From: Neoarius graeffei
Taxonomy: Eukaryota; Chordata; Actinopteri; Siluriformes; Ariidae
Direction: 5' to 3'
NCBI RefSeq assembly: GCF_027579695.1
Contig: NC_083587.1
Location: 5,320,001-5,384,000 of the forward strand
Length of the DNA: 64,000 nucleotides
Below the pieces are notes generated by a model. It was not told the DNA's origin. It worked only from the letters and a program-made list of their open reading frames with translations, and ran no database searches. This document shows, one piece after another, positions 1-11,842 of the stretch; within the stretch, counting starts at the first letter, position 1, and the number at the start of each line of letters is the position of its first letter. A program made the position numbers and the translations under genes.

Positions 1-2464
1 TTGCAATATTTCTGAGATGAAAGAAAGCTATCCGGGTGATGTTATCACTGTGAGTTTCGAATGAAAGACTGGGGTCAATAATCACTCCGAGGTCTTTTAC
101 TGCTGCACGCGAAGAAACAGAAAGGCCATCCAGAGTCACTGTGTAATCAGAAAACTTACTTCTAGCTGTATGTGGTCCTAGCACAAGTACTTCAGTCTTG
201 TCAGAGTTAAGCAGAAGGAAATTAATAAGCATCCAGTGTCTAATGTCCTTAACACATTCCTCAATTCTATTAAGCTGGTGTCTCTCATCAGGTTTTGCAG
301 AGACATACAACTGTGTGTCATCAGCATAACAGTGGAAACTAATACAATGTTTACGAATAATATCGCCCAGAGGCAACATATATAGAGAAAAAAGCAGTGG
401 ACCCAAGACAGAACCTTGTGGAACACCAAACTTTACCTCGGTACGTCTAGAAATATCACCATTTATATCAACATACTGATAACGATCAGTTAGATAAGAC
501 CTGAGCCAGGAGAGGGCCATTCCCTTAACTCCCACAACATTTTCTAGTCTATCCAGAAGAATGGAATGATCAATGGTATCAAATGCTGCACTAAGGTCAA
601 GCAACACAAGTAGCGAGACACAGCCCTGATCAGACGCCAACAGTAGGTCATTTACTACTTTAACCAGTGCTGTCTCTGTGCTATGATGAGGTCTAAATCC
701 TGACTGATACATTTCATGGATGTTATTCCTATGTAAATATGAGCATAACTGCTGTGCCACAGCTTTTTCAAGGATCTTGGAGATAAAGGGGAGGTTTGAT
801 ATTGGCCGATAATTGGACAGCTGACAGGGATCAAGGTCAGGTTTTTTAATCAGGGGTTTGATAACTGCTAGTTTAAAGGATTTGGGTACACAGCCAATCA
901 TAAGAGAATAATTTATTATTTTTAGAAGCGGTTCAATTACTCCAGGCATTATCTGTTTGAATAGATGTGTCGGTAAGGGATCTAGTATGCAAGTTGAGGC
1001 TTTTGATGTAGAGATTAATGAAAGTAATTCAGTTTCTTTTAGGGGAGTAAAACATTTTAACTGATGATCTGATACAGTTATATTGTTAACTACAAGGTCA
1101 CTTTCATTGTCTCACTTTAAATTAGTAGTTTGAATTTTTTGTCGCATATTCTCAGTTTTGTCATTAAAAAAATTCATGAAGTCGTTGCTACTACATACTG
1201 CAGGTGTGCATGTGTTGATAGTGGACTTATTCCTGGTTAATTATGCTACAGTATTACATAGGAATCTAGGATTATTTTTGTTATCTTCTATTAGGGAGGA
1301 GGAATATGTTGATCTCGCAGCACTAAGAGCTTTTCTATACTTCAGGAAGCTCTCCTTCCAAGCTAATTTGAATACTACCAATTTTGTTTGACGCCATTTA
1401 CGTTCCAATTTTCGAGTGGTCTGTTTTAATGTGCGAGTGTCATCATTATACCAGGGTGCTAATTTTTTGTCTCTGACCATTTTCCTTTTTAGAGGAGCTA
1501 CATTATCTAAAGTATGGCGGAATGTTGACTCTAAGCATTCAGTTGCCTGATCAAGTTCTGCAGGGGCTGACAGTGACCCAATCAAAGTTGACAGCTCTGG
1601 GAGATCATTTATAAAGCTCTGTGCAGTAGTTGACGTGAAAGTACGTTTAATACAGTAGCGTGGTGAGGTGCATATATTATTACTCAGACATATCTTGAAT
1701 GAGATGAGACAATGATCTGAGATAACTTCAGACTGTGGAAGTATGACTATATTATCTACGTTTAATCTGAATGTTAGTATTAGATCAAGGGTGTGACCAC
1801 CATTATGGGTCGGTCCTATGACATTCTGCTTAATCCCAACTGAGTCTAAGATGGACACAAACGCTGTTTTTAAAGGGTCTTCTGGGTTATCGAAGTGAAT
1901 ATTAAAATCTCCGACAACTAAAGCTTTGTCTAAGGAAATAACCAGATCTGAGATAAAATCTGCAAATTCAGAAAGAAACTCAGAATATGGCCCCGGGGGC
2001 CTGTAAATAATAAGCAATGGAATTAACTGGGTAGACTTATTTTTCGAGGCTACATACATTATATGAGTATGAAGAACTTCAAATGTATTAAATTTATAAC
2101 CAGGTTTTTGTGTTACACCTAGATAATCATTATAAATAACCGCGACACCTCCTCCTCTGCCAGTTAGACGAGGCTGGTGTATATAACTGTATCCAGGAGG
2201 ACTCGCTTCATTTAATGCTATATATTCATTTGGCTTAATCCATATTTCTGTTAAACACAGTACATTAAACTCCTGATCAGTAATGAGTTCATTAACCATT
2301 AGCGCTTTAGATGTAAGAGATCTAATATTTAATAGCCCCACCTTTAGATCAAAGGTGCTGGCAGCAGCTGTACAGTCAGTATGATCTAATTTTATATTGA
2401 TTAGGTTACTGGAACAAACTCTCTGAAAATTTCTACCTTTTTGTTGAGCTCGGGGAACAGACAC
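1..2464 (-). pseudogene. LINE ORF2: endonuclease plus reverse transcriptase, damaged
   Basis: The open part (1241-2464, 407 codons) is an AP-type endonuclease with LNIRSLTSKA near the start, TEIWI, VVGDFNIHF and SDHCLISF. The frame then stops near 1241, but reverse transcriptase coding continues to the window edge: [52 protein letters not shown] and [11 protein letters not shown] (catalytic YADD) can all be read on the minus strand. A TGA near 1114 interrupts it. ORF2 normally cuts target DNA and primes reverse transcription of its own RNA. The rest lies outside the window. Confidence 0.85.
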
Positions 2465-2560
2465 AGTCTCGATGTACTGGGCCCTGAGTGACGACTCTGT
2501 GCAGCTAGCAGACAGTCGGTTTAGCCTGTTCGTCTGCTCCCTGGCCTTGGCTCTGGATTG

Positions 2561-3469
2561 TCAGAAATTAACTAGGCCTGTTCTGAGACTATGACCTATG
2601 CTGCAGGAAATGAGAGCAGCACCTTCCTGAGTGGGATGGATACCATCCCGCCCTAACAGGCCAGCAGTGCCCTCAAAATTAGCCCAATTATCTATAAAGC
2701 CCACACTGTTTTCAGAGCACCACCTGGACAGCCAGCAGTTCAGCGACCATAACCTGCTGTAAGCTACATCGCCATGCCGCATTGGGATGGGGCCAGAGCA
2801 TACTACAGCATCGGACATCGCCTTCGCTAATTTAAACACCTCTACAAAGTTACTCTTAGTAACCTCAGACTGACGAAGGCATATATCATTAGCTCCTGCA
2901 TGGATAACTATCTTTGAGAACCTGTGCTTGCCTAGGACCCTAAGATTACCTGCTATGTCCGGCGCCCTGGCTCCCGGTATACACCTGACTAAAGCTGCTG
3001 GTGCCCCTAAAGGCTGAGCTAATTTCACGTGCCATATGATAGAGTCCCCTATAACCAGAGCTCTTTCAGGTTTCTCAGTGGGTGCATCACTAAGGAGAGC
3101 AAAGGAGGAGTGGTGCTCCCGTGGGCGAGCCTCAGCGGTAGCTTTGGCTCTACGCTTATGCCGCCGAGCCGTCACCCATTCGCCCCGCTGTAAGGGCTCT
3201 AATGCCAGAGTTGGGGGATTGCTAACTCCACCTAGGGCGTCCAGACTTTCCCTAACAGAAACTACACTGTTCTCATGCTCACTAACCTGCTCTAAAGCCT
3301 GGACACGCGCTTCTAGCACTGTAATCTTCTCTGTCAGAGAGCTAACTAATCTGCAGCTATCACAAGTAAAGCTAATAAAGCTATCGCTAGTGACGGAGGA
3401 AGAATGACTAAACATCCTGCACTCAGCACACTGAACAGGCTGAAGGTGTGCCATGATGAAAAGATTCAC
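2561..3469 (-). CDS. LINE ORF1 protein: zinc-finger/coiled-coil plus SGNH esterase
   Basis: Open frame of 302 codons. The likely used start is the methionine of MAHLQPVQCAEC, five codons in. Residues about 14-40 hold two CxxC pairs spaced like a small zinc-binding domain. A heptad-like stretch (LTEKITVLEARVQALEQ) follows, then a basic linker. From about residue 138 there is an SGNH/GDSL hydrolase: block I VIGDSIIW with the nucleophile Ser, block III HAGANDIC, block V DGIHPTQEG with the Asp/His pair. ORF1 proteins with an esterase domain are known in CR1/L2-group LINEs, where they are thought to act as RNA-binding, membrane-associated chaperones. The frame is uninterrupted although ORF2 is damaged. 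It lies 96 bases upstream of the ORF2 frame. Confidence 0.85.
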   Translation of the reverse strand: MNLFIMAHLQPVQCAECRMFSHSSSVTSDSFISFTCDSCRLVSSLTEKITVLEARVQALEQVSEHENSVVSVRESLDALGGVSNPPTLALEPLQRGEWVTARRHKRRAKATAEARPREHHSSFALLSDAPTEKPERALVIGDSIIWHVKLAQPLGAPAALVRCIPGARAPDIAGNLRVLGKHRFSKIVIHAGANDICLRQSEVTKSNFVEVFKLAKAMSDAVVCSGPIPMRHGDVAYSRLWSLNCWLSRWCSENSVGFIDNWANFEGTAGLLGRDGIHPTQEGAALISCSIGHSLRTGLVNF

Positions 3470-3677
3470 GTACCTTAAATGAAGATCTGTTGATATTAAA
3501 GCAGATCAGATGTGGATGGCCTCCGCTTGTGGTCTTTACACAGGAGGAGAGAAAAAGAAAGCTTCCGGTCTCGGCGTTCTTCCGAAAAAAGAGAGGAAAA
3601 AACGGGGAAAAAAAAAACTGGAAAAAGGGAAGCGAAAGTGAAAAGTACAAAAGTGAGCAGAGTGAAGAGGAGGGGGC

Positions 3678-5055
3678 TTAGCACACATCCTTGGGGGGCC
3701 CCGTGTTCAATGTGATGGTGCTGGAGGAGTTGCTGCCGACCCATACAGCCTGTGGTCTCCCCGTCAGGAAGTCCAGCAGCCAGTTACACAGGGAGGTGTT
3801 GAGTCCCAGCTGGTCCAGTTTATGAATGAGCTGCTGAGGAATGATTGTGTTGAATGCTGAGCTAAAGTCTAGGAAGAGCATTCTGACATACGAGTCTTTT
3901 GTCTCCAGGTGGGTGAGGGCTGAGTGGAGGGCAGTGGAGATGGCATCATTGGTTGAACGGTTGGACTGATATGCAAACTGGAAAGGGTCCAGGGCGGGGG
4001 GGAGGGTAGACTTGATATGCCTCATGACTTAGCCTCTCGAAGCACTTCATGAGGATGGGAGTGAGTGCGACAGGGCGGTAGTCATTGAAGCAGGAGGGAG
4101 ACGGCTTCTTCAGGACCGGGATGATGGTGGTGGTTTTGAGGCATGTGGGGACAACAGCCTGGCTCAACGAGATGTTGAAGATGTCTGTAAAGACATCTGT
4201 GAGCTCCTCGGCACAGTCTCTCAGGACACAACCAGGAATGTTATCAGGACCCGGGGCTTTTCATGCATTTGTCATCCTGAGAGCTCTCCTCACACTGTCT
4301 GGGGACAGCGTCAACACCTGGTCACCGGGAGGTGGTGGGGTCTTCTGTGCCGTGGTGCTGTTGTCTGCCTCAAAGCGAGCGAAGAAGTCATTCAACTGAT
4401 TCAGCAGAGACGTGGAGTTGTCACAGGTCTGCGGCGAGGGCTTGTAGTCTGTCATGGTCTGAATCCCCCGCCACAGGTTCCTGGTGTCTCTGCTGTCATT
4501 GAAATAGTCAGCAATGTACCTGGAATACTGTCTCTTGGCCACCCTGAGGCCTCGTGACAGTTTGGCCCTAGCTGTCCTCAGGCCCACCTCATCCCCAGCT
4601 CTGAAGGCAGCGTTCCGAGCCCACAGGAGCCTGTGGACTTCCCCTGTCAGTCATGGCTTCTGATTGGCCCGAATGGAGATGGTTCTGGTGACTGTAACGT
4701 CATCCATGCACTTCCTCATGTAGGCAGTGACGGTCTCCGTGTACTCCTGGAGATCTGTGATGTTGTTGTAGGTGTCCGCCTGTCTGAACATGCTTTAGTC
4801 AGTGGTGGAAAAACAGTCCTGGAGTGCCTCTGAGGACCCCTCTGGCCACACATGTATCTGCTTTGTAGCTGGTTTCGTGACTTTAACCAGCGGCTTTGTA
4901 GGCATCTTTATGCATGGTGTAAACATTGTCCAGAGTGTTGTTTCCACGTGTGGGAAAGTTGATATGTCCATAGAGTTTTGGAAACACGCTCTTGGGTTTT
5001 GCTTGATTGAAATCCCCAGCCAGGATGAGGAAAGCATCTGGGTGGGCTGTCTGCT
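3678..5055 (-). pseudogene. LINE endonuclease C-terminal part and reverse transcriptase, frameshifted
   Basis: Minus-strand fragments in order: FLILAGDFNQAKPKSVFPKL with NFPTRGNNTLDNVYT (endonuclease, 4883-5055), a linker with FNDSRDTRNLWRGIQTMTDY (4261-4587), [20 protein letters not shown] (3946-4167), then [20 protein letters not shown] and [18 protein letters not shown] (3678-4025), and [16 protein letters not shown] up to 3655. The catalytic YADD part is absent because the esterase LINE cuts the element here. Confidence 0.75.
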
Positions 5056-7518
5056 TAGGGTGACCAGATTTCCCTAGTCTGAAACCGGGACACTTTTGCG
5101 CGCGACCATGCTCGTGCACGCACACCTTTTTTTTTACGTAAACGTGACACTCAGAGAGGTGCTCTTATCATTTTGTTGAAGCTCACATTTATCAACATCT
5201 CACATGAAATAAAGCAAACAGGCATTTTGTTATCTAGTAGCATAGTGGTATACAGATCAGCTAAATTATGGTCAGACAACAGATTTTGTAATGGCTGAGA
5301 ATAGGCCAGGCTATGTCCATAGGCCAAATTTAAACTGATTTATTTCACCTGTTTGTGAGAACACCAAGAAGAATGCATATGCACATGTAGGCTATATCTC
5401 TAAAATTGTATGCACTATAGCATGAACTTAAAAAGTAGATATGTGACCTCAATATAGCCTAGGTCAGAATCAACCTTACTAACCATTCCCAACAACTGAA
5501 TGAATAAAGCAAGAAGATGTGTACAAAAGTGAACACTTTAATGGAAGGTGCAACAAGCTGTTCAACACAGCAATATGGCCAAACTGTCAGAATGGTATGT
5601 TAAACATAAACAAAAAGGAGACAGGTGATTTGAGAATATACACTCAAACAAAACAGCAGTAAAGGAGGAGAGGGGCGACAGCCCGAGGAAAGCCCCCACA
5701 GGAGCGCACAGCATTTGCAACATAGGCTACCCAACTCAGTACAAGAACAAAGCACAGGAACAAAGCTAAGGCGACTGTCAATCCACCCACCCTAAACAAA
5801 ATTCATTAGCCTACATATATTTACAAGAAGAGTGAATCTTTTCCAGTTTTAATGTGATCCTGTAGCATTACCACCATGGGCTACGGAGAAGGAACACTTA
5901 CAGTGTGTGCAGTAGGCTTCGTGCACATTGTTCTGCACCTCTCGGAGGAAGGGGTAGGTGCCCTGTAAATCTTTGGAAAAGGTACATTTTCTTTTCGGCA
6001 TAATTGCTGCGGCATTACTGCTGCTAGCTGCTAGACAAAGAACATTCGCGCCAGTTAATGTTTATTTTATTGTTGCATGGCAACACGTTCTGTTGTCTGG
6101 AATAATGTGGCTAAATAAACACCCATGCCACAGGGCCAGGGGGCAGTAACCAGGGAAGTTTGTGATTCCTGTCAATTCATCAAAATAGTAAATGCAGGGC
6201 CCTATGAAAGATTACAATTTAGGGCCCCCCCGGTAAAATTTTCAAGCTCAAGCAACTGAATTTGAAGTCTGTTTTTGGCTGGCACTTCTACTTTACTATG
6301 CATGTGATCAGCTACCTAGCAAGTTTAGGTGATACAATTATTTGGTATCTGAACATTTTAAATGCAGAACTGTCAGAATTAGACTGAATAGACTGTTGCC
6401 TTAAAATGAAAATTCCATGATATATATTATGGAAGATATATATTTCTTTTATTAGCAACTATTATTAGGCCACTCAGTAGCCTATGGAGTTCATTCAATC
6501 CAAATGTTTGTGTTGAGAGAAATTGCATGCATCACTGTATCAGTATGGATTTATAACATTCTGTATGCACATTATGGATACTCCACAGCCCTCCAGCAAA
6601 AATCATCAATAATCAGGATTACAAAATGTATTCCTTTGTTTCCTCCATTTATTGACTTATTGTATGTGATCAAATGTATGCCTTGATGAATAACTACACT
6701 AGTTTTTTGATACAATTACATAGTGCACTGCAAGAAATCCACTAAGTGTTTTTGGTTTCTTTTAGGCATCACGCATTTATTAGAAAACACAGCAAATGTT
6801 CAAATATTCAAGTTAAATACAGTAGCAACAGTATCAATAAATCCACACATGAACAATAGCAATGCTATCTATGACCACAGCTAATGTGCAAAATATTAAA
6901 GTTAAATACTTAACAATATCAACAAATCCACACATGAACAATTGCAAAACATCTAGACTTAATTATACAATAAAGATACCTATGAAAAAAGGTGATTTTT
7001 TTTTTCACACACAGTGTGATATCCGGACTTCATAATTCATCACACCTGCTCCTGCTTAGCAACTTCTAGGATGTACACCTCTGTTGCGCACATAGAAAAA
7101 CTGGCAGCTGCGCTAATAGCTCTGTGCATACACGGAGCTACACATTTCATGTGTCCCGCGCCCAGAATCAGACTGTACCATTAGTAAAAAGGGTGGAGGG
7201 GTGAAATGACAATATCATAAATAATTCAAGAAAAATTTTATAGCAAATCATAACCATGTATAATTTGCATATTTTAACAGATGAAATGAAATATTTTATT
7301 TCAAAAACTTACACAAGGCAATACTATTAAAATAATATTAATATCTCAGTGCCAGGCCCTTAGAATCGTCCTAACTTTCCCCCCCTAGCAGCGCCCCTGA
7401 CGTCGCGAGTGGCAAAAACCGGGACATATCCGTGTCCTGACAGACTTTTGTCGGGACTCGGGACACACAACCCCAAATCGGGACTGTCCCGGTAAAACCG
7501 GGACGTCTGGTCACCCTA
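5056..7518. mobile_element. non-autonomous hAT element, TIR TAGGGTGACCAGA, 2463 bp
   Basis: Both ends read inward as TAGGGTGACCAGA followed by related GTCCCG-rich sequence. An exact 8-bp duplication TGTCTGCT lies at 5048-5055 and 7519-7526. 8-bp duplications are the hAT hallmark. The interior is AT-rich and no transposase was seen. The short frames at 5958-6149, 6504-6686 and 7371-7553 have no recognisable content. The TIR family is the same as that of the 11511-21718 copy. Confidence 0.85.
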
Positions 7519-8286
7519 TGTCTGCTGCTCGCTGATGTGCTGATAGAGTTCATTCAGTGCTTCACTCCTGTTGTTATTGGAACCAGTAGGGATGTATAAT
7601 GCTACCAGCAATATGGCTGTAAATTCCCTCCGCAGGTAGAATGGCCGGCACTTAATAATTATAAACTCCACCAGTGGTGAGCAGTGTTTGCAGACCACAA
7701 CAGCATCGCGGCACCAGGCATCACTGATGTAAATGCAGAGTCCTCCGCCGTGAGTCTTCTCCCCCTCCACTAGCAATCTGTCTGACTGGTAGCACGTTAG
7801 TCAGACTAGCTGAATGGCACAGTCCAGGACGCTGTCATTAAGCCATGTTTCCACAAACTCGAGGACACAACACTCAGTCACAGACTTAAAAGATGAGCAG
7901 AGTAGGTGGACATAATCCAGCTTGTTGTCCAGCGAGCGTACGTTGGCCAGAATGATGGTAGGGATAGCCGGCCGGTGAGGGATAGCCGCTAGCCTAGCCC
8001 GGATACCACCGCGCTTGCCCCTCTTCTGCTTCCGCATGTTCCGCCTGTGGTACTTCCACTGTGGGCTGGATGCAGGAGTTGGGGTCAGTGATTGAGCAGG
8101 CCTCCAGAGCAAACTGTAGTTGCATAGCACTTCCGTGTCCGCTGGATTTATATCCGTGAATATAGTTCTGCGGATGTCGAGCAGAAACTCATGGGAGTAT
8201 GTGCGCCTTAAGACTGATGGACGTGACAAAGATGAACAGATATACACTGTTTTAAAACCCTTGTAATGTGTTAGAAAGCTGTTCAC
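7516..8286 (-). pseudogene. LINE 5' region and endonuclease N-terminal half
   Basis: Two minus-strand frames (7801-8286 and 7516-7776). The first has a basic stretch (RKQKRGKRGG) followed by IPTIILANVRSLDNKLDY and FVETWLND, the usual start of the CR1/L2/Rex1 endonuclease. The second continues with KTHGGGLCIYISDAWC and RREFTAILLVALYIPTG. A stop and frameshift separate them near 7790. The first few codons read from about 8286 belong to the end of the neighbouring piggyBac-like element, so the apparent start there is not the LINE's own. Confidence 0.75.
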
Positions 8287-8915
8287 ATCTGTAGTGTTAG
8301 CGGGTCAAATTTGACCCGTGATTTAAATCAGCCTGAAAATGCTTAAAATCACTAGTTTTCTTCCAATATTGTTTTTCACCTCATTGCTAACTTAGTATGT
8401 ATTCATATCCATGGAACCATTGTTGGAATTTTTTTTAGTTGGCTCCACAGACCTTGTATCTTAAAATATACCACTCGTTTTTTAATTACAAAAACTGTTT
8501 AAATTCACTTATTATATTTCTTTTACTCATAGAATGAGTAATTATAAACTGTAAATGTCTTATAAACTGATATTAGAGTACATCTACCAAAAAAAACTTT
8601 GTGGTTTTTTTTTTTAATTTAAAATGATTAACAATGGTGACATTTGTGGTGTTACGGGTCAAAACTGACCCGTATAGATAAATGGTAGGATAAAGACAAC
8701 AAGTCAATTTCTTTCCATAAAACCAACTTTTATTTAACCATACCAATTAACCAACCAATTAAACCATAAAATGAACAATGATTAACAACACTGTGTGAGT
8801 GAGTGAGTGTGTGTGTGTGTGTGTGTGTGTGCCTGCATGAAACTGAACTGGGCAGGTGTGTAGTTCTGAATGAGCCATAAACTAAACACTGGAAACATTT
8901 TTGTCCAAACCAATA

Positions 8916-9581
8916 TTACCATGCCCAAACATCCCTGATGGGAGCAAGCTTGTCATTCACACGACGAGCAACTCTTGTCTCCCTGTTGTCAAAGCGGAGC
9001 ACTCTTGATAATACATGAAAGGCTTGAAGTGACATTGTGGCACGAAAAATAGGGCGGCCTGACTCACTATCCCATAAGCTGGCAGTAGCTTCATTACAGG
9101 ATCTGTACACCCCCGCAAGAAGCAACAGTCCCATGTAGGCATCTAACTGTGTTTTGTCCAACTCCATCCAGCTATCACCAAACACTCTTCTCCCTTCCAT
9201 GTTGGTCATCTCGAGTAGGATAATCTGAAGAGGTCGTGGAAAGAACAGTTCAAACGTTGACTTGATGTCTTGGGCGTGTGACACAGCGTATCTGGTAGGA
9301 CCTGGAGTCATTCTGAGGATGTTCTCCCTTGGTGCCCTGCATTGGGTTTGAAGAGGGCTTGATGACCATGAAATGTCACCTCTTCTTGACTTGAACACCT
9401 CTCTTTCAGCATCTGTGACATCTGGGTCCTCCTCCTCAGATGTTTGGTCTTGTTCAGGGTCAAGCTGAACCTCATCCTCAGACACATCCCCTTCAGCTTC
9501 ACTTTCCCCTCTGTCTTCAGGATCACTGTCATGACCAAAGATGTGACCCAGCGCCTCATGAACAGTATACCTCTTGCTCAT
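8916..9581 (-). pseudogene. piggyBac (PGBD-type) transposase N-terminal part
   Basis: The frame starts at the ATG of MSKRYTVHEALGHIF (9581); the upstream codons read from 9623 are probably not used. An acidic N-terminal region rich in Asp/Glu/Ser precedes the start of the DDE_Tnp_1_7 fold: FELFFPRPLQIILLEMTN, LDKTQLDAYMGLLLLAGVYR, ATMSLQAFHVLSRVLRFDN and DKLAPIRDVW. In PGBD proteins these segments come just before the first catalytic Asp. The frame ends there, so the catalytic core and the C-terminal zinc finger are missing. The gene cannot encode a working transposase. Confidence 0.8.
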
Positions 9582-9753
9582 GTTGACTGATGCTCCTACA
9601 GAATTCAACTGATAATATCCCATCCTACAGAGGGTATCAATATGCTGCGAGAAAGTTTGAGTTCACGTGGGGGGTGGTGATGTAGGGGGCCAGTGTGTGT
9701 GCGCCTGCATGCATGTGTGTTCCTGTGTCTCTCTGTCTGTGCATGTGTGTGTG

Positions 9754-9756
<3 letters not shown>

Positions 9757-9798
<42 letters not shown>

Positions 9799-9810
9799 TG
9801 TCTGTCTGTC

Positions 9811-9858
<48 letters not shown>
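9757..9858. repeat. (GT)n microsatellite with a GTCT block
   Basis: About 100 bases of GT repeats interrupted by CTGTCTGTCTGT. All apparent proteins across it (poly Cys-Val or poly His-Thr) are repeat translations. A smaller (GT)n lies at 8809-8831. Confidence 0.95.
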
Positions 9859-9860
<2 letters not shown>

Positions 9861-10214
9861 TGCGTACGTGCGCACATCTGCATGCATGTGTGTGTTTGTG
9901 TGATGTGGGCCATAACTGGGCATATTGGGCCATAATTGATCCCCAGAGCAACCCATAGCTTTTAAGTGATGCATAGAACAGCCAGTCTTCTCTGCTGGGT
10001 CATTTTTGACCCGTAACACCACAAATGTAACTTTTTTATTTTGAAACCTTTAGAATTTACTAAAATGGTGAAAATCAATTTTGCTGCATTTAATCAGATG
10101 TGTCTGAGGATTAGATGAAGCCTCATTCCAGTACAAAAATCCAAATGGTACTTTTTACAAACTTGAACTTGAAAATGGGTCAATTTTGACCCGAACACAA
10201 TATAAGGGTTAAAA

Positions 10215-11160
10215 CACAAAAACCACCATTCTGTCGGGACAGGAATCCAATCGCTTCCCTGATTACAGTTCTCCTAACTCGGAGTTATCGGTGTTCCCCT
10301 ACAAGAAAATCAACTGCTGGTTGAAGCATTTTGTGGTCAGCCAAGCATCTAACAGAGAACCTTCTAATTTGTAGTCAAACCTCTTATCCATTGCACCAAG
10401 CAGAGCCATGGTAAGTGAGATCCAAACTACGTATGATTTTCCATTTAGTCACTGTTCAATAGTGAGTTGGACAATGCAATGACCCAGATTCAAACTAGGG
10501 TTGCTGCAGCCACAAGACAGAGGACTAACCCACTATACTATCACAGCACTCCACTTCCCAAGGGGCAGAGTATGTGATCGGGTTGGCACAAACTCAGTGG
10601 CTATGGCTTGGGCCATCCCAGCCCACTTTTGGCCTGGTGTTGTGAGAACAGTCAGCTTTTTAGTTCAGTTCAGTTCCATTTAATTGCTTATTTTCTGTTA
10701 ACACATGGCCAACTTGCAATGAAATGCAGTGGATGAGATAAGAACCAGAAACAAGTCTCTCAGCATTGGAGCCTGACAGGAGTTTAACAGAATATCAGTT
10801 AAAAAAAAAGGTTCAAAGTCCTAAAGATAAAAAAAACAGAAGTTAAATTCAAGTGAAAATAGAAATAACTGAGATGTATGCATGCATTGTCTCGGGGGTA
10901 GTGTGGGGAGGGGGTGTAGCACAAGCACCTGTATTGCACATCGGGAAAATTTGACACGTGCGGCTACCAGTAATTGCACTTTGTTGAAGACCAATTAAGT
11001 ACTGACCATGTAAACAGAGTTTTGATATGTGTTGGTAAATGTGGAAACAGTAAATATATAAATGTTTTGGTGATATGTAAACAGAGTCTTGAGATATGTT
11101 GGTGATATGTAAACAGAGTCTTGTGACATGTCGATTGTGGACCTGTAGTAGTTTGAAATG
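10215..11160. other. no gene seen; decayed tRNA-like stretches
   Basis: No convincing coding frame. On the minus strand 10300-10410 contains GGTGCAATGGATAAGAGG followed by a TCTAATTT-like stretch, reminiscent of a ruined tRNA-Arg. 10478-10560 has a TATAGTGGGTTAGT A-box-like and GTTTGAATC B-box-like pair. Both are too decayed to call as genes. The remainder is AT-rich. Confidence 0.4.
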
Positions 11161-11510
11161 ATGTTTACCTTCATGCCAAACTTCTTCAGCCTCCTCAGGA
11201 AGCACAGCCGCTGCCGAGCTTTCCTGACTACAGTGTGGAACTTGAAGCTGCTGACCCTTTCAACCTCATCTTCGTTGATGTAGATAGCCTAATGTGTCCT
11301 CCCTTGCTGTCTCCTGTAGTCCACTATCATCTCCTTAGTTTTCCTGATGTTGAGAGAGAGAGGTTGTTGTTGTTGTTCTGGCACCAGCTGGCTAACGCCT
11401 TCACGTCCTCTCTGCATGCCGTCTCAAGTCAAGTCAACTTTATTGTCAAATATGCTATACATGCTTGACATACAGCACAGATGAAATTACAGTCCTCTCT
11501 AACCCACAGT
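11160..11510 (-). mobile_element. LINE 3' fragment, continued at 21719
   Basis: The minus strand reads fragments of the same LINE protein seen clearly at 45495-45809 (region before MIVDYRRQQGRTH). It is followed by AAGTCAAGTCAACTTTATTG, a 3'-end-like sequence. This unit is the target of the large hAT: it breaks at CCCACAGT (11503-11510) and resumes after 21718 with the same eight bases. Confidence 0.55.
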
Positions 11511-11842
11511 TAGGGTGACCACCTGTCCCGCATAGCACGTGTGTGTACAGCATTTGAAGCCGAATTTATGCGTCCCGCAAATTCAGAACGTGTCCCGCAT
11601 AATCGATGTTTGCTGAGGGGGATGTCGCTCTCTCCAGGCCACCCAGGTAGCCAAACGAATATTACTTGACATTTCAGCACACCACCGTCGCCACTATAGA
11701 CTGTAGAACAAAACCACACACACACCCCTCACAACTGACTGGTTGTTGTCAACTTTTTGTTGTTGCCATGACACCGCACTCACGTGCACAGACAGTGACG
11801 AGGGACACAGGTGCAATGCATGCATTGCTTTCATATTAAAAA

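Larger units (their letters stand above)
1..3655 (-). mobile_element. L2/CR1-group LINE with esterase ORF1, 3' end beyond the window
   Basis: Minus-strand non-LTR retrotransposon. Reading leftwards from about 3655 it has a short 5' leader, ORF1 (2561-3469), then ORF2 with endonuclease and reverse transcriptase running off the left edge. The 5' junction is visible because the frame of a second LINE (reading [16 protein letters not shown]) stops abruptly near 3655. The 3' end and target duplication cannot be seen. ORF2 has at least one stop, so this copy is probably dead. Confidence 0.85.
3656..8257 (-). mobile_element. second LINE (CR1/L2/Rex1 group), interrupted by a hAT
   Basis: Minus-strand LINE remnant. 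Endonuclease pieces lie at 7519-8257 and 4795-5055, reverse transcriptase pieces at 3656-4600. The esterase LINE truncates it at 3655. A hAT copy splits it at 5056-7518 and a piggyBac-like element enters its 5' part at 8258. Removing the hAT and one target duplication brings the endonuclease frame together. Several frameshifts separate the reverse transcriptase pieces, so this is an old, inactive copy. Confidence 0.8.
8258..10208 (-). mobile_element. piggyBac-like element with internal GGGTCA/TGACCC palindromes
   Basis: The ends are CCCTTGTAATGTGTT on the left and, inverted, CCCTTATATTGTGTT on the right. Both are flanked by TTAAAA (8252-8257, 10209-10214), which includes the TTAA target of piggyBac. 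Four imperfect palindromes of the form GGGTCA-spacer-TGACCC sit near 8301, 8656, 9998 and 10177. The pair at 8638-8673 and 9995-10030 is part of a second, internal inverted repeat of about 35 bp. One truncated transposase frame lies inside. Confidence 0.75.

Noticed and set aside
3036-3407. Plus-strand frame of 123 codons
   Set aside because: Antisense shadow of the LINE esterase ORF1.
9605-10022. Several overlapping frames of 78-119 codons on both strands
   Set aside because: They are translations of the (GT)n/(GTCT)n microsatellite (poly Cys-Val, poly His-Thr).
10501-10683. 60-codon plus-strand frame
   Set aside because: No recognisable features; overlaps a decayed tRNA-like stretch.
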